Source: an uncultured Collinsella sp. (GTDB lineage Bacteria > Actinomycetota > Coriobacteriia > Coriobacteriales > Coriobacteriaceae). From it: DNA of 8,047 nucleotides. This document shows positions 1-5,979 of this stretch, piece by piece; the stretch's first letter is position 1, and each line of letters starts with the position of its first letter. The notes under the pieces were generated by a model. It saw only the letters and a list, made by a program, of their open reading frames with translations. It was not told the DNA's origin and ran no database searches. The DNA lies in NCBI GenBank assembly GCA_900554255.1, contig USGN01000050.1:1-8047 (forward strand). Reading direction: 5' to 3'. A program made the translations under genes and the position numbers.

Positions 1-714
1 GATATCTATCCAGACAGAATAGAGATCAAAAACCCCGGTGGGCTTTGGGGAGGAAAGACGGTGGACAATCTTGCAGACGGGGAATCGCGCTGCCGAAACC
101 CAAAGCTCATGAGCCTAATGGGGGCGACGCCGTTAGAGCATGCCGAGGGGGCCGTTGCAGAAAGCCAGGGATCTGGTATCCCGGCTATGATTCGCGAGAT
201 GGAGTCTCGTTCGCTTGGAAGGCCGAAATTTATCGTTAAGGCCGATTCGTTTACGGTGCTGCTTTCCCGGCACGGGGCGGAGCTTGCTGAAAACCGCACG
301 TGGATTCAGAGCCATGTGGGCACCGAGCTGACGGATCGCGAGGAAACATTGCTCATGTTTATGCGGGAGCATGGGTGCGTATGCGATGTTCAAAAAATAC
401 GAGAGGCCCTGAAGTGGGATTCGGATGACATTCGCCTGATCTGCGGGGATCTTGTCGATAAACATGTCCTGTCAAAATGTGGCAAAGACACGTTTGAGAT
501 TATCGATATGAGCAGAGAATCGTCAGCTTCGACAGCGGATAGGATCCTGGAGGCTCTCAGCGCCGAAGTGGATATGACGGCGCGAGAAATAGCGGTTGCA
601 TCGGGGGTCAAAATTTCGTCCGTCCGCTACCATCTGCCAAAAATGGCGGATAAAGGACTCATCGAAGTAATGGGTTCGTCGACGAGCCGCAACCGCCGCT
701 ATCGGAAGAAGTAG
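1..714 (+). CDS. COG2865-type ATP-binding / winged-helix putative regulator, C-terminal part (5' truncated by window)
   Basis: The frame is open from the first base, so this is the C-terminal 237 residues of a longer protein; the GTG at 61 is an internal codon. Visible residues 1-90 match the GHKL-like ATPase module of 'ATP-binding / RecG-like' proteins: an IEIKNPGGLWGG segment (about 7-18), an SRCRNP segment (29-34) and GSGIP (57-61), then a hydrophobic strand before residue 90. The rest looks like two winged-helix domains, about 108-168 and 176-232; the second has a clear AREIAVASGVKISSVRYHL helix-turn-helix and a basic tail. Family members usually start with an AlbA/Schlafen-like domain, which here would lie upstream of the window. 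They are thought to be ATP-dependent DNA-binding regulators, often in accessory regions; the ligand is unknown. 'RecG helicase' labels for this family are misleading. The next gene is convergent, so this is the 3' end of its transcription unit. Confidence 0.8.
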   Translation, partial: DIYPDRIEIKNPGGLWGGKTVDNLADGESRCRNPKLMSLMGATPLEHAEGAVAESQGSGIPAMIREMESRSLGRPKFIVKADSFTVLLSRHGAELAENRTWIQSHVGTELTDREETLLMFMREHGCVCDVQKIREALKWDSDDIRLICGDLVDKHVLSKCGKDTFEIIDMSRESSASTADRILEALSAEVDMTAREIAVASGVKISSVRYHLPKMADKGLIEVMGSSTSRNRRYRKK

Positions 715-725
715 ATGCAGCCGAA

Positions 726-772
726 TTGCCCCTCTATCGTCTCTCGAAGTTTGATGGGTGCTAGAGGGGCGA
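726..772 (+). terminator. Candidate hairpin terminator after the COG2865-type gene
   Basis: Perfect 9-bp inverted repeat GCCCCTCTA (728-736) / TAGAGGGGC (762-770), extended by one G-T and one A-T pair, with a 25-base loop. It starts 12 bases after the stop codon. No U-tract follows, so it may be a weak or factor-assisted terminator, or only an mRNA 3'-end stabiliser. Confidence 0.4.
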
Positions 773-785
773 CTGCCTCGCGATA

Positions 786-836
786 TTTCCCCAGATAAAA
801 CCTGCCAAAATAAACCTGTCCCTTTTTGGCAGGTTA
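786..836 (+). repeat. Hairpin repeat element A, copy 1
   Basis: Arms AACCTGCCAAAA (799-810) and TTTTGGCAGGTT (824-835) are a perfect 12-bp inverted repeat around the 13-base loop TAAACCTGTCCCT. A conserved flank TTTCCCCAGATA lies at 786-797. The 47 bases 790-836 are identical to 5981-6027, and an inverted near-copy lies at 3803-3851. On the minus strand, bases 834-836 are the TAA stop codon of the larE-like gene. A minus-strand transcript would form the hairpin followed by UUAUCU, so it may terminate that gene. Confidence 0.9.
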
Positions 837-1712
837 CTGGTTCATGTTGCCGTGGATGTAGGGGGTGACCTCGGGGGAGATATGGTCGCAGCCCAGTTCG
901 CGCAGCGCGGACTTGATAACGGCGGGCAGCGGGGTCTTGCCCTTGTCGTCGACGGCGGCACCGCCGAGGGTGGCAATCTTGGCGACATCTGCGGGTGCGG
1001 CCTCGATATGCATGCAGCCGCCGACCAGGCGCGCGCGTACCTGTGCCAGATCAAGATCGTGCAGGTAATCCTCGCAGGCGCGAATCAGGGAGACCTTCTC
1101 GCGCGTAAGCTCCTCGCCCGTGGGGACGCGCGTGGCAAGACATGCTCCCGCCGGCAGGTTCCAAACGGGATAACCCCATGCGCGCAGCAGCTCGCGCTCT
1201 TCGTCCTTGGTAAAGCCGACCTCCATAAGGGGTGAGCGTACGCCGAGCTCTTCTGCCGCACGCATGCCGGGGCGGTAGTCACCGCGATCGCTTGCATTGC
1301 TGCCATCGATGACGGTGGGAAAGCCGAGCGACTTGGCGTGGTTGACGATGGCGGTAAAGCCAGCGTGCTTGCAGTGGTAGCAGCGATTGGCATCGTTGCA
1401 GGCTACTTGGGGGAGCTGCAACTGATCGATCGAAAGATTGAGCACAGGGAGCTTAAAATGCGGCTCCTCATTGGCTTGCTCGTCAACGGAGCGCTCAAAC
1501 GAAGCCTGTTCGGGCGTGCCGATGAGCGGCGTGGTGAGATGGACGAGGAGGGTATTGGTAGGCATGATGCGGGCGCATACGGCGGCCAAAAAGCTGCTGT
1601 CAACGCCGCCGGAAAACCCGATAGCCACGCGCCCGTATGCCAAAAGCAGCTGTTCGAGCGCTGCGAGTTTGTCCTGAAGCTCCTCTGCAGGTGCGGTGGT
1701 GTTTGAAAGCAT
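834..1712 (-). CDS. larE: LarE-like ATP-dependent sulfur transferase (PP-loop, three-cysteine type)
   Basis: 292 residues, close to the usual LarE length of about 270-290. The PP-loop ATP-pyrophosphatase motif SGGVDSS is at 34-40, DGSNASD at 136-142 and DYRPGM at 145-150. LarE adenylates the pyridinium dicarboxylate mononucleotide precursor and inserts sulfur while building the nickel-pincer nucleotide cofactor of lactate racemase. The sulfur-donor cysteine of classical LarE corresponds best to C181 in ACLATR. A CxxC (C111, C114, NRCYHCK) is also present, giving the three-cysteine set associated with the iron-sulfur LarE subtype instead of the sacrificial single-cysteine type. Start chosen at the ATG ending at 1712, with AAGGA seven bases upstream; the protein begins with a short helix before the PP-loop, as expected. 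No larA, larB or larC is in view, so the substrate is inferred from family only. The stop codon lies in hairpin repeat copy 1. Confidence 0.85.
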   Translation of the reverse strand: MLSNTTAPAEELQDKLAALEQLLLAYGRVAIGFSGGVDSSFLAAVCARIMPTNTLLVHLTTPLIGTPEQASFERSVDEQANEEPHFKLPVLNLSIDQLQLPQVACNDANRCYHCKHAGFTAIVNHAKSLGFPTVIDGSNASDRGDYRPGMRAAEELGVRSPLMEVGFTKDEERELLRAWGYPVWNLPAGACLATRVPTGEELTREKVSLIRACEDYLHDLDLAQVRARLVGGCMHIEAAPADVAKIATLGGAAVDDKGKTPLPAVIKSALRELGCDHISPEVTPYIHGNMNQ

Positions 1713-1746
1713 GAAACGTTCCTTACCAATATGTGCTCGGTCGAAA

Positions 1747-1774
1747 ACTATAATCCTATCGGGCTGCTTGTCAT
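1747..1774 (-). promoter_or_regulatory. Predicted sigma-70-type promoter of the larE-like gene
   Basis: On the minus strand, -35 ATGACA (1774-1769) and -10 TATAGT (1752-1747) are 16 bases apart, each one mismatch from consensus. The start codon is 35 bases below the -10. Confidence 0.6.
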
Positions 1775-1806
1775 AAGACTTCTATCTATGTAACGAAGGC
1801 ACAATA

Positions 1807-1825
1807 TGCTATATACGTTATATAC
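1807..1825 (+). promoter_or_regulatory. Predicted extended -10 promoter and TATATAC repeat upstream of the HAD gene
   Basis: TGCTATATA (1807-1815) fits an extended -10 box with no good -35. It overlaps two TATATAC units (1810-1816, 1819-1825) separated by GT, which also read as a near-palindrome TATATA-CGT-TATATA. The AT-rich patch stands out in GC-rich DNA. It may be the promoter alone or also a regulator site. The predicted leader is about 55-60 bases. Confidence 0.4.
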
Positions 1826-1879
1826 AAGTTTGTAAAGTGCGGTAGAGTGTCAGTAATGCAATCCGGTGAGGGGGCCGAT

Positions 1880-2530
1880 ATGATCAAGGCTGTAATTTTT
1901 GACATGGACGGAACGCTGGTCGATACCGAGCGTTTGGGGATTAAGGCCTGGAAGGCAGGCGCCGCTGAGCTGGGGCTCGCGATTGATGAAGCGCTGATCC
2001 ATCAGTTTATCGGCCGCACGCTGCCCGATGTCATGGACATCCTTGATGAGCATTACGGCAGCCACGAAACCACCGAGGCGGTCTATGTCCGCCACAAGGA
2101 GATTCGCGACGAGATGGTCAAGACCGAACTGGAACTTAAGGCCGGCGCCGCCGAGTGCCTAGACGAGCTGCTGGCTGCGGGCTATCACGTTGGTCTAGCG
2201 ACGTCGTCGCGCCTCGTTACGGCCGAGCGCAACCTTAAGATGGTTGGCCTCTTTGACAAGTTTGAAACGGTAACGTGTGGCGAGGACGTCGTGCACGGCA
2301 AGCCCGACCCCGAGATGTATCTGCTCGCCTGCGAGCGCGCGGGCTTTGCTCCCGAGGAATGTGCCGTGGTCGAGGATTCGCGCAACGGCTGCGTCTCGGG
2401 CATTACGGCCGGCTGCCATGTCTTTGCCGTCCCCGATATCGTGCCGCTGCCGCAGGACGTGGTGGATGGCTGCGAGGCCGTGCTCGATACGCTGTTCGAT
2501 CTGGCGGCGGCGGTCAAGGCCGTGCGCTAG
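1880..2530 (+). CDS. HAD-superfamily subclass IA hydrolase (phosphatase / beta-phosphoglucomutase-like)
   Basis: 216 residues, typical of this family. Motif I is DMDGTLVDTE (8-17) with nucleophile D8 and acid/base D10. Motif II is the serine in ATSS (107-110). Motif III is K141 in GKPDPEMY (140-147). Motif IV is EDSRNG (165-170), whose acidic pair binds Mg2+. An alpha-helical cap of about 17-80 is inserted after motif I, as in subclass C1 proteins. It should act in the cytosol on a small phosphorylated metabolite, either removing phosphate or moving it as beta-phosphoglucomutase does; the substrate cannot be read from sequence. Start at ATG 1880: GGTGAGGGGG ends 5 bases before it and the protein begins directly with the first HAD strand. 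An upstream in-frame GTG (1847) and ATG (1856) would add unconserved residues. It is a single gene, divergent from larE and convergent with lacI. Confidence 0.88.
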   Translation: MIKAVIFDMDGTLVDTERLGIKAWKAGAAELGLAIDEALIHQFIGRTLPDVMDILDEHYGSHETTEAVYVRHKEIRDEMVKTELELKAGAAECLDELLAAGYHVGLATSSRLVTAERNLKMVGLFDKFETVTCGEDVVHGKPDPEMYLLACERAGFAPEECAVVEDSRNGCVSGITAGCHVFAVPDIVPLPQDVVDGCEAVLDTLFDLAAAVKAVR

Positions 2531-2577
2531 ACAATTGCGGCGTTGAAACGAGCAATTGCTTACGTTTGCGCTTAAAC

Positions 2578-2609
2578 AAAAGGGGTCCGGCAATGGTCGG
2601 GCCTCTTTT
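2578..2609. terminator. Bidirectional intrinsic terminator between the HAD gene and lacI-type gene
   Basis: A 12-bp stem AAAAGGGGTCCG (2578-2589) / CGGGCCTCTTTT (2598-2609) with two wobble pairs and an 8-base loop. It has an A-tract on one side and a T-tract on the other, so it can stop transcription from both convergent genes. Confidence 0.8.
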
Positions 2610-2643
2610 GCTTGAGCGGCGACTTAGCATACTTGCGGGCGTG

Positions 2644-3753
2644 CTATAGATACGCGCCGAGGTTGATGGCCGTGGCGTCGGTCTGGCTGCTTGCCCGGGT
2701 GCTGGCGCGTTCCAGCAGGAACGGACGTACCAGTTCTTGGCGGTTGATATCCTCGGCGGCGACTGCGGTGACGGTACGCACTGCGGAGCCGACACGGATA
2801 TGCTTGATCTTTGCCGGGGCCTTGTTCTCGATTTGCTCCATCAGCAGTTGGACACCCTTGCGGCCAATCTCGTAGCCCGGGGGCGCTACCGTAGTGAGTG
2901 GGACCGATCCGCTCCAAGCGAGCGGGTTGCCGTCGCATCCGGCCACGCGAACCTGCTCGGGGACGGAGATGCCTTTGTCGACCAATGCCGAGATAACGCC
3001 CGAGGCCAGCACGTCGGTCAGGCCGACGACAAAATCGGGACGTTCGTCCGCGGGGCGCTCGGCGATTTGGGCACCGATGCCGTAGCCGTCGGCAGCGGTA
3101 TTCCATTCGCCGGCGTCGATGACTTCGATCTTGATATCGGGGTGCAGGGCGAGCGCCTTATGAATGCCAAGGACGCGCAGGGTGAGTTGCATAAATGCTG
3201 CTCGGCCGACGACGACAATATGGTGCGCGCCGCGGGCGATGGCAAGTTCGGCAATGATGCGACCCTGGGCCTCATTGTCGGCCGCTACGTAGTAGCCGGG
3301 CTCGGAGCAATGGATGTCCAGATGGACGATCGGCACGGGCATCTTGGTCATGGCGGGGTGCCAGTCGGGGGATGCCATGGGCTGAACCATGACGCCGGAC
3401 ATCTGGGTGCCCATAAAGTAGCGCAGGTAATGGTCCTCGAGAATATCGTCGTTATCGGCGTTGGCGATGAGCAAGTCGTAGCCGTGCTTGCGGGCCTCGT
3501 TGTGGGCGCCGCTGGCGATTTGGAGCGAAAAGCCGTGATCGAGACGGGGGAGCACCAGGCCAAAGGACTTGGTGGCGCCGCCCGCGAGCTGACGAGCGCT
3601 TTGGTTGGGCAGGTAGCCCAGTCGATTGATGGTTTCATTTATGAGCTTGAGGGTCTCGGGGCGCAGCTTTTCGGGATGGTTGAGTGCGTTGGAAACCGTG
3701 CCCAACGAAACCCCGGCTTCGCGCGCGACGTCGCTGATTTTAACCTTTGCCAT
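2644..3753 (-). CDS. LacI-family transcriptional regulator
   Basis: 369 residues. The N-terminal LacI helix-turn-helix is at about 5-25 (ISDVAREAGVSLGTVSNALN) and the hinge helix near 48-58 (PNQSARQLAGG). A periplasmic-binding-protein-like effector domain follows from about 62 to 335, with ADNEAQGR and CDGNPLAWS segments typical of the family. The last 20 or so residues after RPFLLERAS are a Ser/Thr-rich tail. The ligand is probably a sugar or nucleoside but cannot be identified here, and no transport or sugar-utilisation operon adjoins it. Start at the ATG ending at 3753: AAAGGGG lies six bases upstream and the HTH begins at residue 5. An in-frame start at 3954 would add 67 residues read through the hairpin repeats and is rejected. 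It is divergent from glmS, with 311 bp between. Confidence 0.9.
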   Translation of the reverse strand: MAKVKISDVAREAGVSLGTVSNALNHPEKLRPETLKLINETINRLGYLPNQSARQLAGGATKSFGLVLPRLDHGFSLQIASGAHNEARKHGYDLLIANADNDDILEDHYLRYFMGTQMSGVMVQPMASPDWHPAMTKMPVPIVHLDIHCSEPGYYVAADNEAQGRIIAELAIARGAHHIVVVGRAAFMQLTLRVLGIHKALALHPDIKIEVIDAGEWNTAADGYGIGAQIAERPADERPDFVVGLTDVLASGVISALVDKGISVPEQVRVAGCDGNPLAWSGSVPLTTVAPPGYEIGRKGVQLLMEQIENKAPAKIKHIRVGSAVRTVTAVAAEDINRQELVRPFLLERASTRASSQTDATAINLGAYL

Positions 3754-3763
3754 AGCGGCCCCT

Positions 3764-3777
3764 TTGATGCGTTTCAA
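3764..3777 (-). promoter_or_regulatory. Candidate LacI-type operator (autoregulation)
   Basis: TTGATGCGTTTCAA (plus strand) is symmetrical in 10 of 14 positions around a central CG, the usual design of LacI-family operators. It overlaps the ribosome binding site and lies below the predicted -10, so bound repressor would block expression. Inferred from symmetry only. Confidence 0.35.
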
Positions 3778-3788
3778 GTACAAGCCAG

Positions 3789-3794
3789 ATTGTA
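3789..3794 (-). promoter_or_regulatory. Predicted -10 box of the lacI-type gene
   Basis: TACAAT on the minus strand, 35 bases above the start codon. The -35 position falls inside hairpin repeat copy 2 and holds a T-run (CCTTTT), not a recognisable -35 box. Confidence 0.4.
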
Positions 3795-3802
3795 GCATCC
3801 CA

Positions 3803-3851
3803 AACCTACCAAAAAGGGACAGGTTTATTTTGGCAGGTTTATCTGGGGAAA
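3803..3851 (-). repeat. Hairpin repeat element A, copy 2 (inverted, slightly diverged)
   Basis: Plus-strand arms AACCTACCAAAA (3803-3814) and TTTTGGCAGGTT (3828-3839) flank loop AGGGACAGGTTTA. The tail TATCTGGGGAAA (3840-3851) matches copy 1. Relative to copies 1 and 3 it has one substitution in an arm and one A fewer between arm and tail. The substitution is a G-U pair in minus-strand RNA but an A-C mismatch in plus-strand RNA. This is the only copy not touching a stop codon. Confidence 0.88.
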
Positions 3852-3867
3852 CGCCGTTGCCAGCGCG

Positions 3868-3902
3868 ACCACCACGAAGGGGGCAGGTACCTTTGTGGTG
3901 GT
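3868..3902 (+). repeat. Hairpin repeat element B (related core, different arms)
   Basis: Arms ACCACCACGAAGG (3868-3880) and CCTTTGTGGTGGT (3890-3902) form a 13-bp stem with one G-T pair and the 9-base loop GGGCAGGTA. Its core GGGGCAGGT corresponds to GGGACAGGT in element A, in the same orientation as neighbouring copy 2. Confidence 0.75.
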
Positions 3903-3929
3903 TTGGACCGGCTGGACGTGTGTGCATCG

Positions 3930-3968
3930 AGTGGTATCTAAGTTGAGATACCACTTCTGGTATATCAG
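3930..3968 (+). promoter_or_regulatory. Palindromic operator region upstream of glmS
   Basis: Perfect 10-bp inverted repeat AGTGGTATCT (3930-3939) / AGATACCACT (3946-3955) with a 6-base spacer, followed by CTGGTATATCAG (3957-3968), itself symmetrical at 10 of 12 positions. The second site overlaps the predicted -35. The TGGTAT half-site resembles those of GntR/HutC amino-sugar repressors (NagR/DasR type). It lacks the central CG expected for the adjacent LacI-type protein. Confidence 0.55.
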
Positions 3969-3990
3969 CTTGCGTTTGCGTGAGTACAAT
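3962..3990 (+). promoter_or_regulatory. Predicted glmS promoter
   Basis: -10 TACAAT (3985-3990), with a poor -35 ATATCA (3962-3967) at 17-base spacing. Predicted start near 3997 gives a leader of roughly 68 bases, too short for a glmS ribozyme. Confidence 0.45.
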
Positions 3991-4064
3991 ACTCGAACGT
4001 TATGCGTCTCAGCGCCCCCTGTGCGTGGACGTTTTGCAGTCAAGCGGACGAAGGGATTTATCCT

Positions 4065-5912
4065 ATGTGCGGAATTGTCGGCTACACCGGCTCTGATATT
4101 GCAAAGAACATCCTGGTCACGGGCCTCAAGCGTATGGAGTATCGCGGCTATGACTCCTCGGGCGTCGCGCTCGAGGTGGGCGAGGGCGCCGCGGCGCACC
4201 TCGACGTCATCCGCCGCGTGGGCAAGGTCGCGGGCCTGGAGAGCGAGCTTTCCAACATCGACAGCGACGCTACCTGCGGTATCGGCCACACTCGTTGGGC
4301 CACCCACGGCAAGCCCTCCGTCGTTAACGCTCACCCCCACACCAGCTGCGACGGTCGTATCGCCATCGTCCACAACGGCATCATCGAGAACTTCGCCGAG
4401 CTGCGCGAAGAGCTGGAGGGTCGCGGCCACCACTTTAAGAGCGAGACCGATACCGAGGTCTTCGCGCATCTGATCGAAGAGGCTTATGCCGAGACGCACG
4501 ACCTGATGGCCTCCGTGCGCGAGGCGTGCACCCACGTGGTCGGTGCCTATGGTCTGGCCGCCGTGTGCGCTGACGAGCCCGGCGTGATCGCCGTGGCCCG
4601 CAAGGATTCCCCGATCGTGGTCGGCGCGGGCGAGACCGGCTCCTATGTTGCTTCCGATGTCATCGCGCTTATCGACGCCACCCGCGATGTCGTGGTGCTC
4701 GAGGACGGTCAGTTTGCCAAGCTTACGCCTGCGGGCGTCGAGTACACCGACGAGGCCGGCAATGCCATCGAGCCCAAGGTCACCCATATCGATTGGGATC
4801 TGGACATGGCCGAAAAGGGCGGCTATCCCGACTTTATGCTCAAGGAGATCCACGAGCAGCCGCGCGTCGTGCGCGACACGCTGGTTGGTCGTATGACGCC
4901 GGCCGGCGAGCTCGACATCGACGAGCTGGGCCTTTCGCTCGAGGAACTCAACGACATCGACCGCGTCTACGTGATCGCTTGCGGCACCAGCTATCACGCT
5001 GGCCTCATTGCCAAGAATCTCATTGAGGGCTGGGCTCGCATCCCCACCGAGGTGGAGGCGGCCAGCGAGTTCCGCTATCGCAACCCCATCATCACGCCGA
5101 CGACGCTCGTCGTTGCCGTGTCCCAGTCGGGCGAGACGGCCGACACTCTCGCCGCCATCCGCGACGCGCGCATCAAGGGCGCCAAGGTCTTCGGCATCAC
5201 CAACGTGGTGGGCAGCCCCGTGGCGCGTGAGAGCGACGGCGTCATCTACACCAAGGCCAACAAGGAGATCGCGGTCGCCTCGACCAAGAGCTTCATCGGC
5301 CAGGTTGTGAGCCTGACGCTGCTGGCCCTGCTGCTGGCGCAGGTCAAGTACCGCCTGACCACCAAACAGGCACGCATGCTGTTCCGCGAGCTTTCCGATA
5401 CTGCCGAGCAGATCCAGTGGATTTTGGACACGCAGACCGATGCCGTGCATGAGGCTGCCCTGCTGTGCAAGGATGCGCAGTCGGCGCTGTTCGTGGGCCG
5501 CGGCATGGGTGCCGCTATTTCCTACGAGGGTGCGCTCAAGCTCAAGGAGGTCAGCTACCTGCACGCCGAGGCCTACGCCGCTGGCGAGATGAAGCACGGC
5601 CCCATTGCCCTGATCGACCCGGGCTTCCCTGTCATCGCTGTGGCCACCAAGAGTGCCACCTACGACAAGACCGTGTCGAACCTTATGGAGTGCAAGGCGC
5701 GCGGTGCCAAGGTCATCGTCGTTGCCACTGAGGGCGACGAGGAGATCAACAAGATCGCCGACTGCATCATCCGCGTGCCGGCAGTCCGCGACGTGTTCAG
5801 CCCCATCACGGCGAGCGTTCCTCTGCAGCTGCTCGCACGCGAGGTCGCCATCCTGCGCGGCTGCGACGTCGACCAGCCCCGAAACCTGGCGAAAAGCGTT
5901 ACTGTCGAGTAA
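4065..5912 (+). CDS. glmS: Glutamine--fructose-6-phosphate aminotransferase (isomerizing), GlmS
   Basis: 615 residues, close to E. coli GlmS (609). It converts fructose-6-phosphate and glutamine to glucosamine-6-phosphate, the first step to UDP-GlcNAc for peptidoglycan. The N-terminal class-II glutaminase begins MCGIVGYTG, where C2 becomes the N-terminal nucleophile. R77 in GHTRWATHG (74-82), the HNG of 103-105 and D129 in ETDT bind glutamine. Two SIS sugar-isomerase domains follow: ACGTSYHAG (305-313), SQSGETADT (353-361), STKSF (406-410), GRGMG (478-482) and KEVSYLHAEAYAAGE (494-508). The conserved tail DQPRNLAKSVTVE (603-615) carries the active-site lysine K610. Start at ATG 4065, since the nucleophilic cysteine must be residue 2; AAGGGA lies 8 bases upstream. 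The in-frame ATG at 4002 is rejected. No domain is missing. Monocistronic, with its own terminator. Confidence 0.98.
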   Translation: MCGIVGYTGSDIAKNILVTGLKRMEYRGYDSSGVALEVGEGAAAHLDVIRRVGKVAGLESELSNIDSDATCGIGHTRWATHGKPSVVNAHPHTSCDGRIAIVHNGIIENFAELREELEGRGHHFKSETDTEVFAHLIEEAYAETHDLMASVREACTHVVGAYGLAAVCADEPGVIAVARKDSPIVVGAGETGSYVASDVIALIDATRDVVVLEDGQFAKLTPAGVEYTDEAGNAIEPKVTHIDWDLDMAEKGGYPDFMLKEIHEQPRVVRDTLVGRMTPAGELDIDELGLSLEELNDIDRVYVIACGTSYHAGLIAKNLIEGWARIPTEVEAASEFRYRNPIITPTTLVVAVSQSGETADTLAAIRDARIKGAKVFGITNVVGSPVARESDGVIYTKANKEIAVASTKSFIGQVVSLTLLALLLAQVKYRLTTKQARMLFRELSDTAEQIQWILDTQTDAVHEAALLCKDAQSALFVGRGMGAAISYEGALKLKEVSYLHAEAYAAGEMKHGPIALIDPGFPVIAVATKSATYDKTVSNLMECKARGAKVIVVATEGDEEINKIADCIIRVPAVRDVFSPITASVPLQLLAREVAILRGCDVDQPRNLAKSVTVE

Positions 5913-5936
5913 TCGAGTTCCGTCATCCTAACAACT

Positions 5937-5979
5937 AAGGCCCGGCTCCGTTGTGGCGGAGTCGGGCCTTGTTGCATTT
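5937..5979 (+). terminator. Intrinsic terminator of glmS
   Basis: 14-bp stem AAGGCCCGGCTCCG (5937-5950) / CGGAGTCGGGCCTT (5957-5970) with one wobble pair and a 6-base loop, then a T-rich run GTTGCATTT. It begins 24 bases after the glmS stop. Hairpin repeat copy 3 follows at once. Confidence 0.85.

Noticed and set aside
61..714. Complete 217-residue gene starting at GTG 61
   Set aside because: The frame is open to base 1, and the residues before 61 (IEIKNPGGLWGG) belong to the conserved ATPase motif, so the gene extends beyond the window.
2737..3795. 352-residue plus-strand open frame opposite the lacI-type gene
   Set aside because: Shadow of a clear LacI-family gene. The composition is typical of antisense frames and its end runs into the repeat.
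3754..3954. N-terminal extension of the lacI-type protein to an upstream start
   Set aside because: It would translate both hairpin repeats (giving a DKPAKINLSLFGRF stretch) ahead of an HTH that normally starts the protein. The plus-strand frame through copy 3 (from 5953) gives nearly the same peptide, showing it is repeat-derived.
4002..4064. 21-residue N-terminal extension of GlmS
   Set aside because: The catalytic cysteine must be exposed at the N-terminus right after Met removal, so the start at 4065 is required. The earlier ATG lies only a few bases after the predicted transcription start.
3991..4064. glmS ribozyme/riboswitch in the leader
   Set aside because: The predicted leader is about 68 bases, and I see no ribozyme-like arrangement of helices. 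Known glmS ribozymes are considerably longer.
3825..5597. 590-residue minus-strand open frame opposite glmS and its upstream region
   Set aside because: It lies opposite the fully conserved glmS, has the low-complexity Gly/Ala/Asp/His composition of a GC-rich shadow frame, and has no ribosome binding site or recognisable domain.
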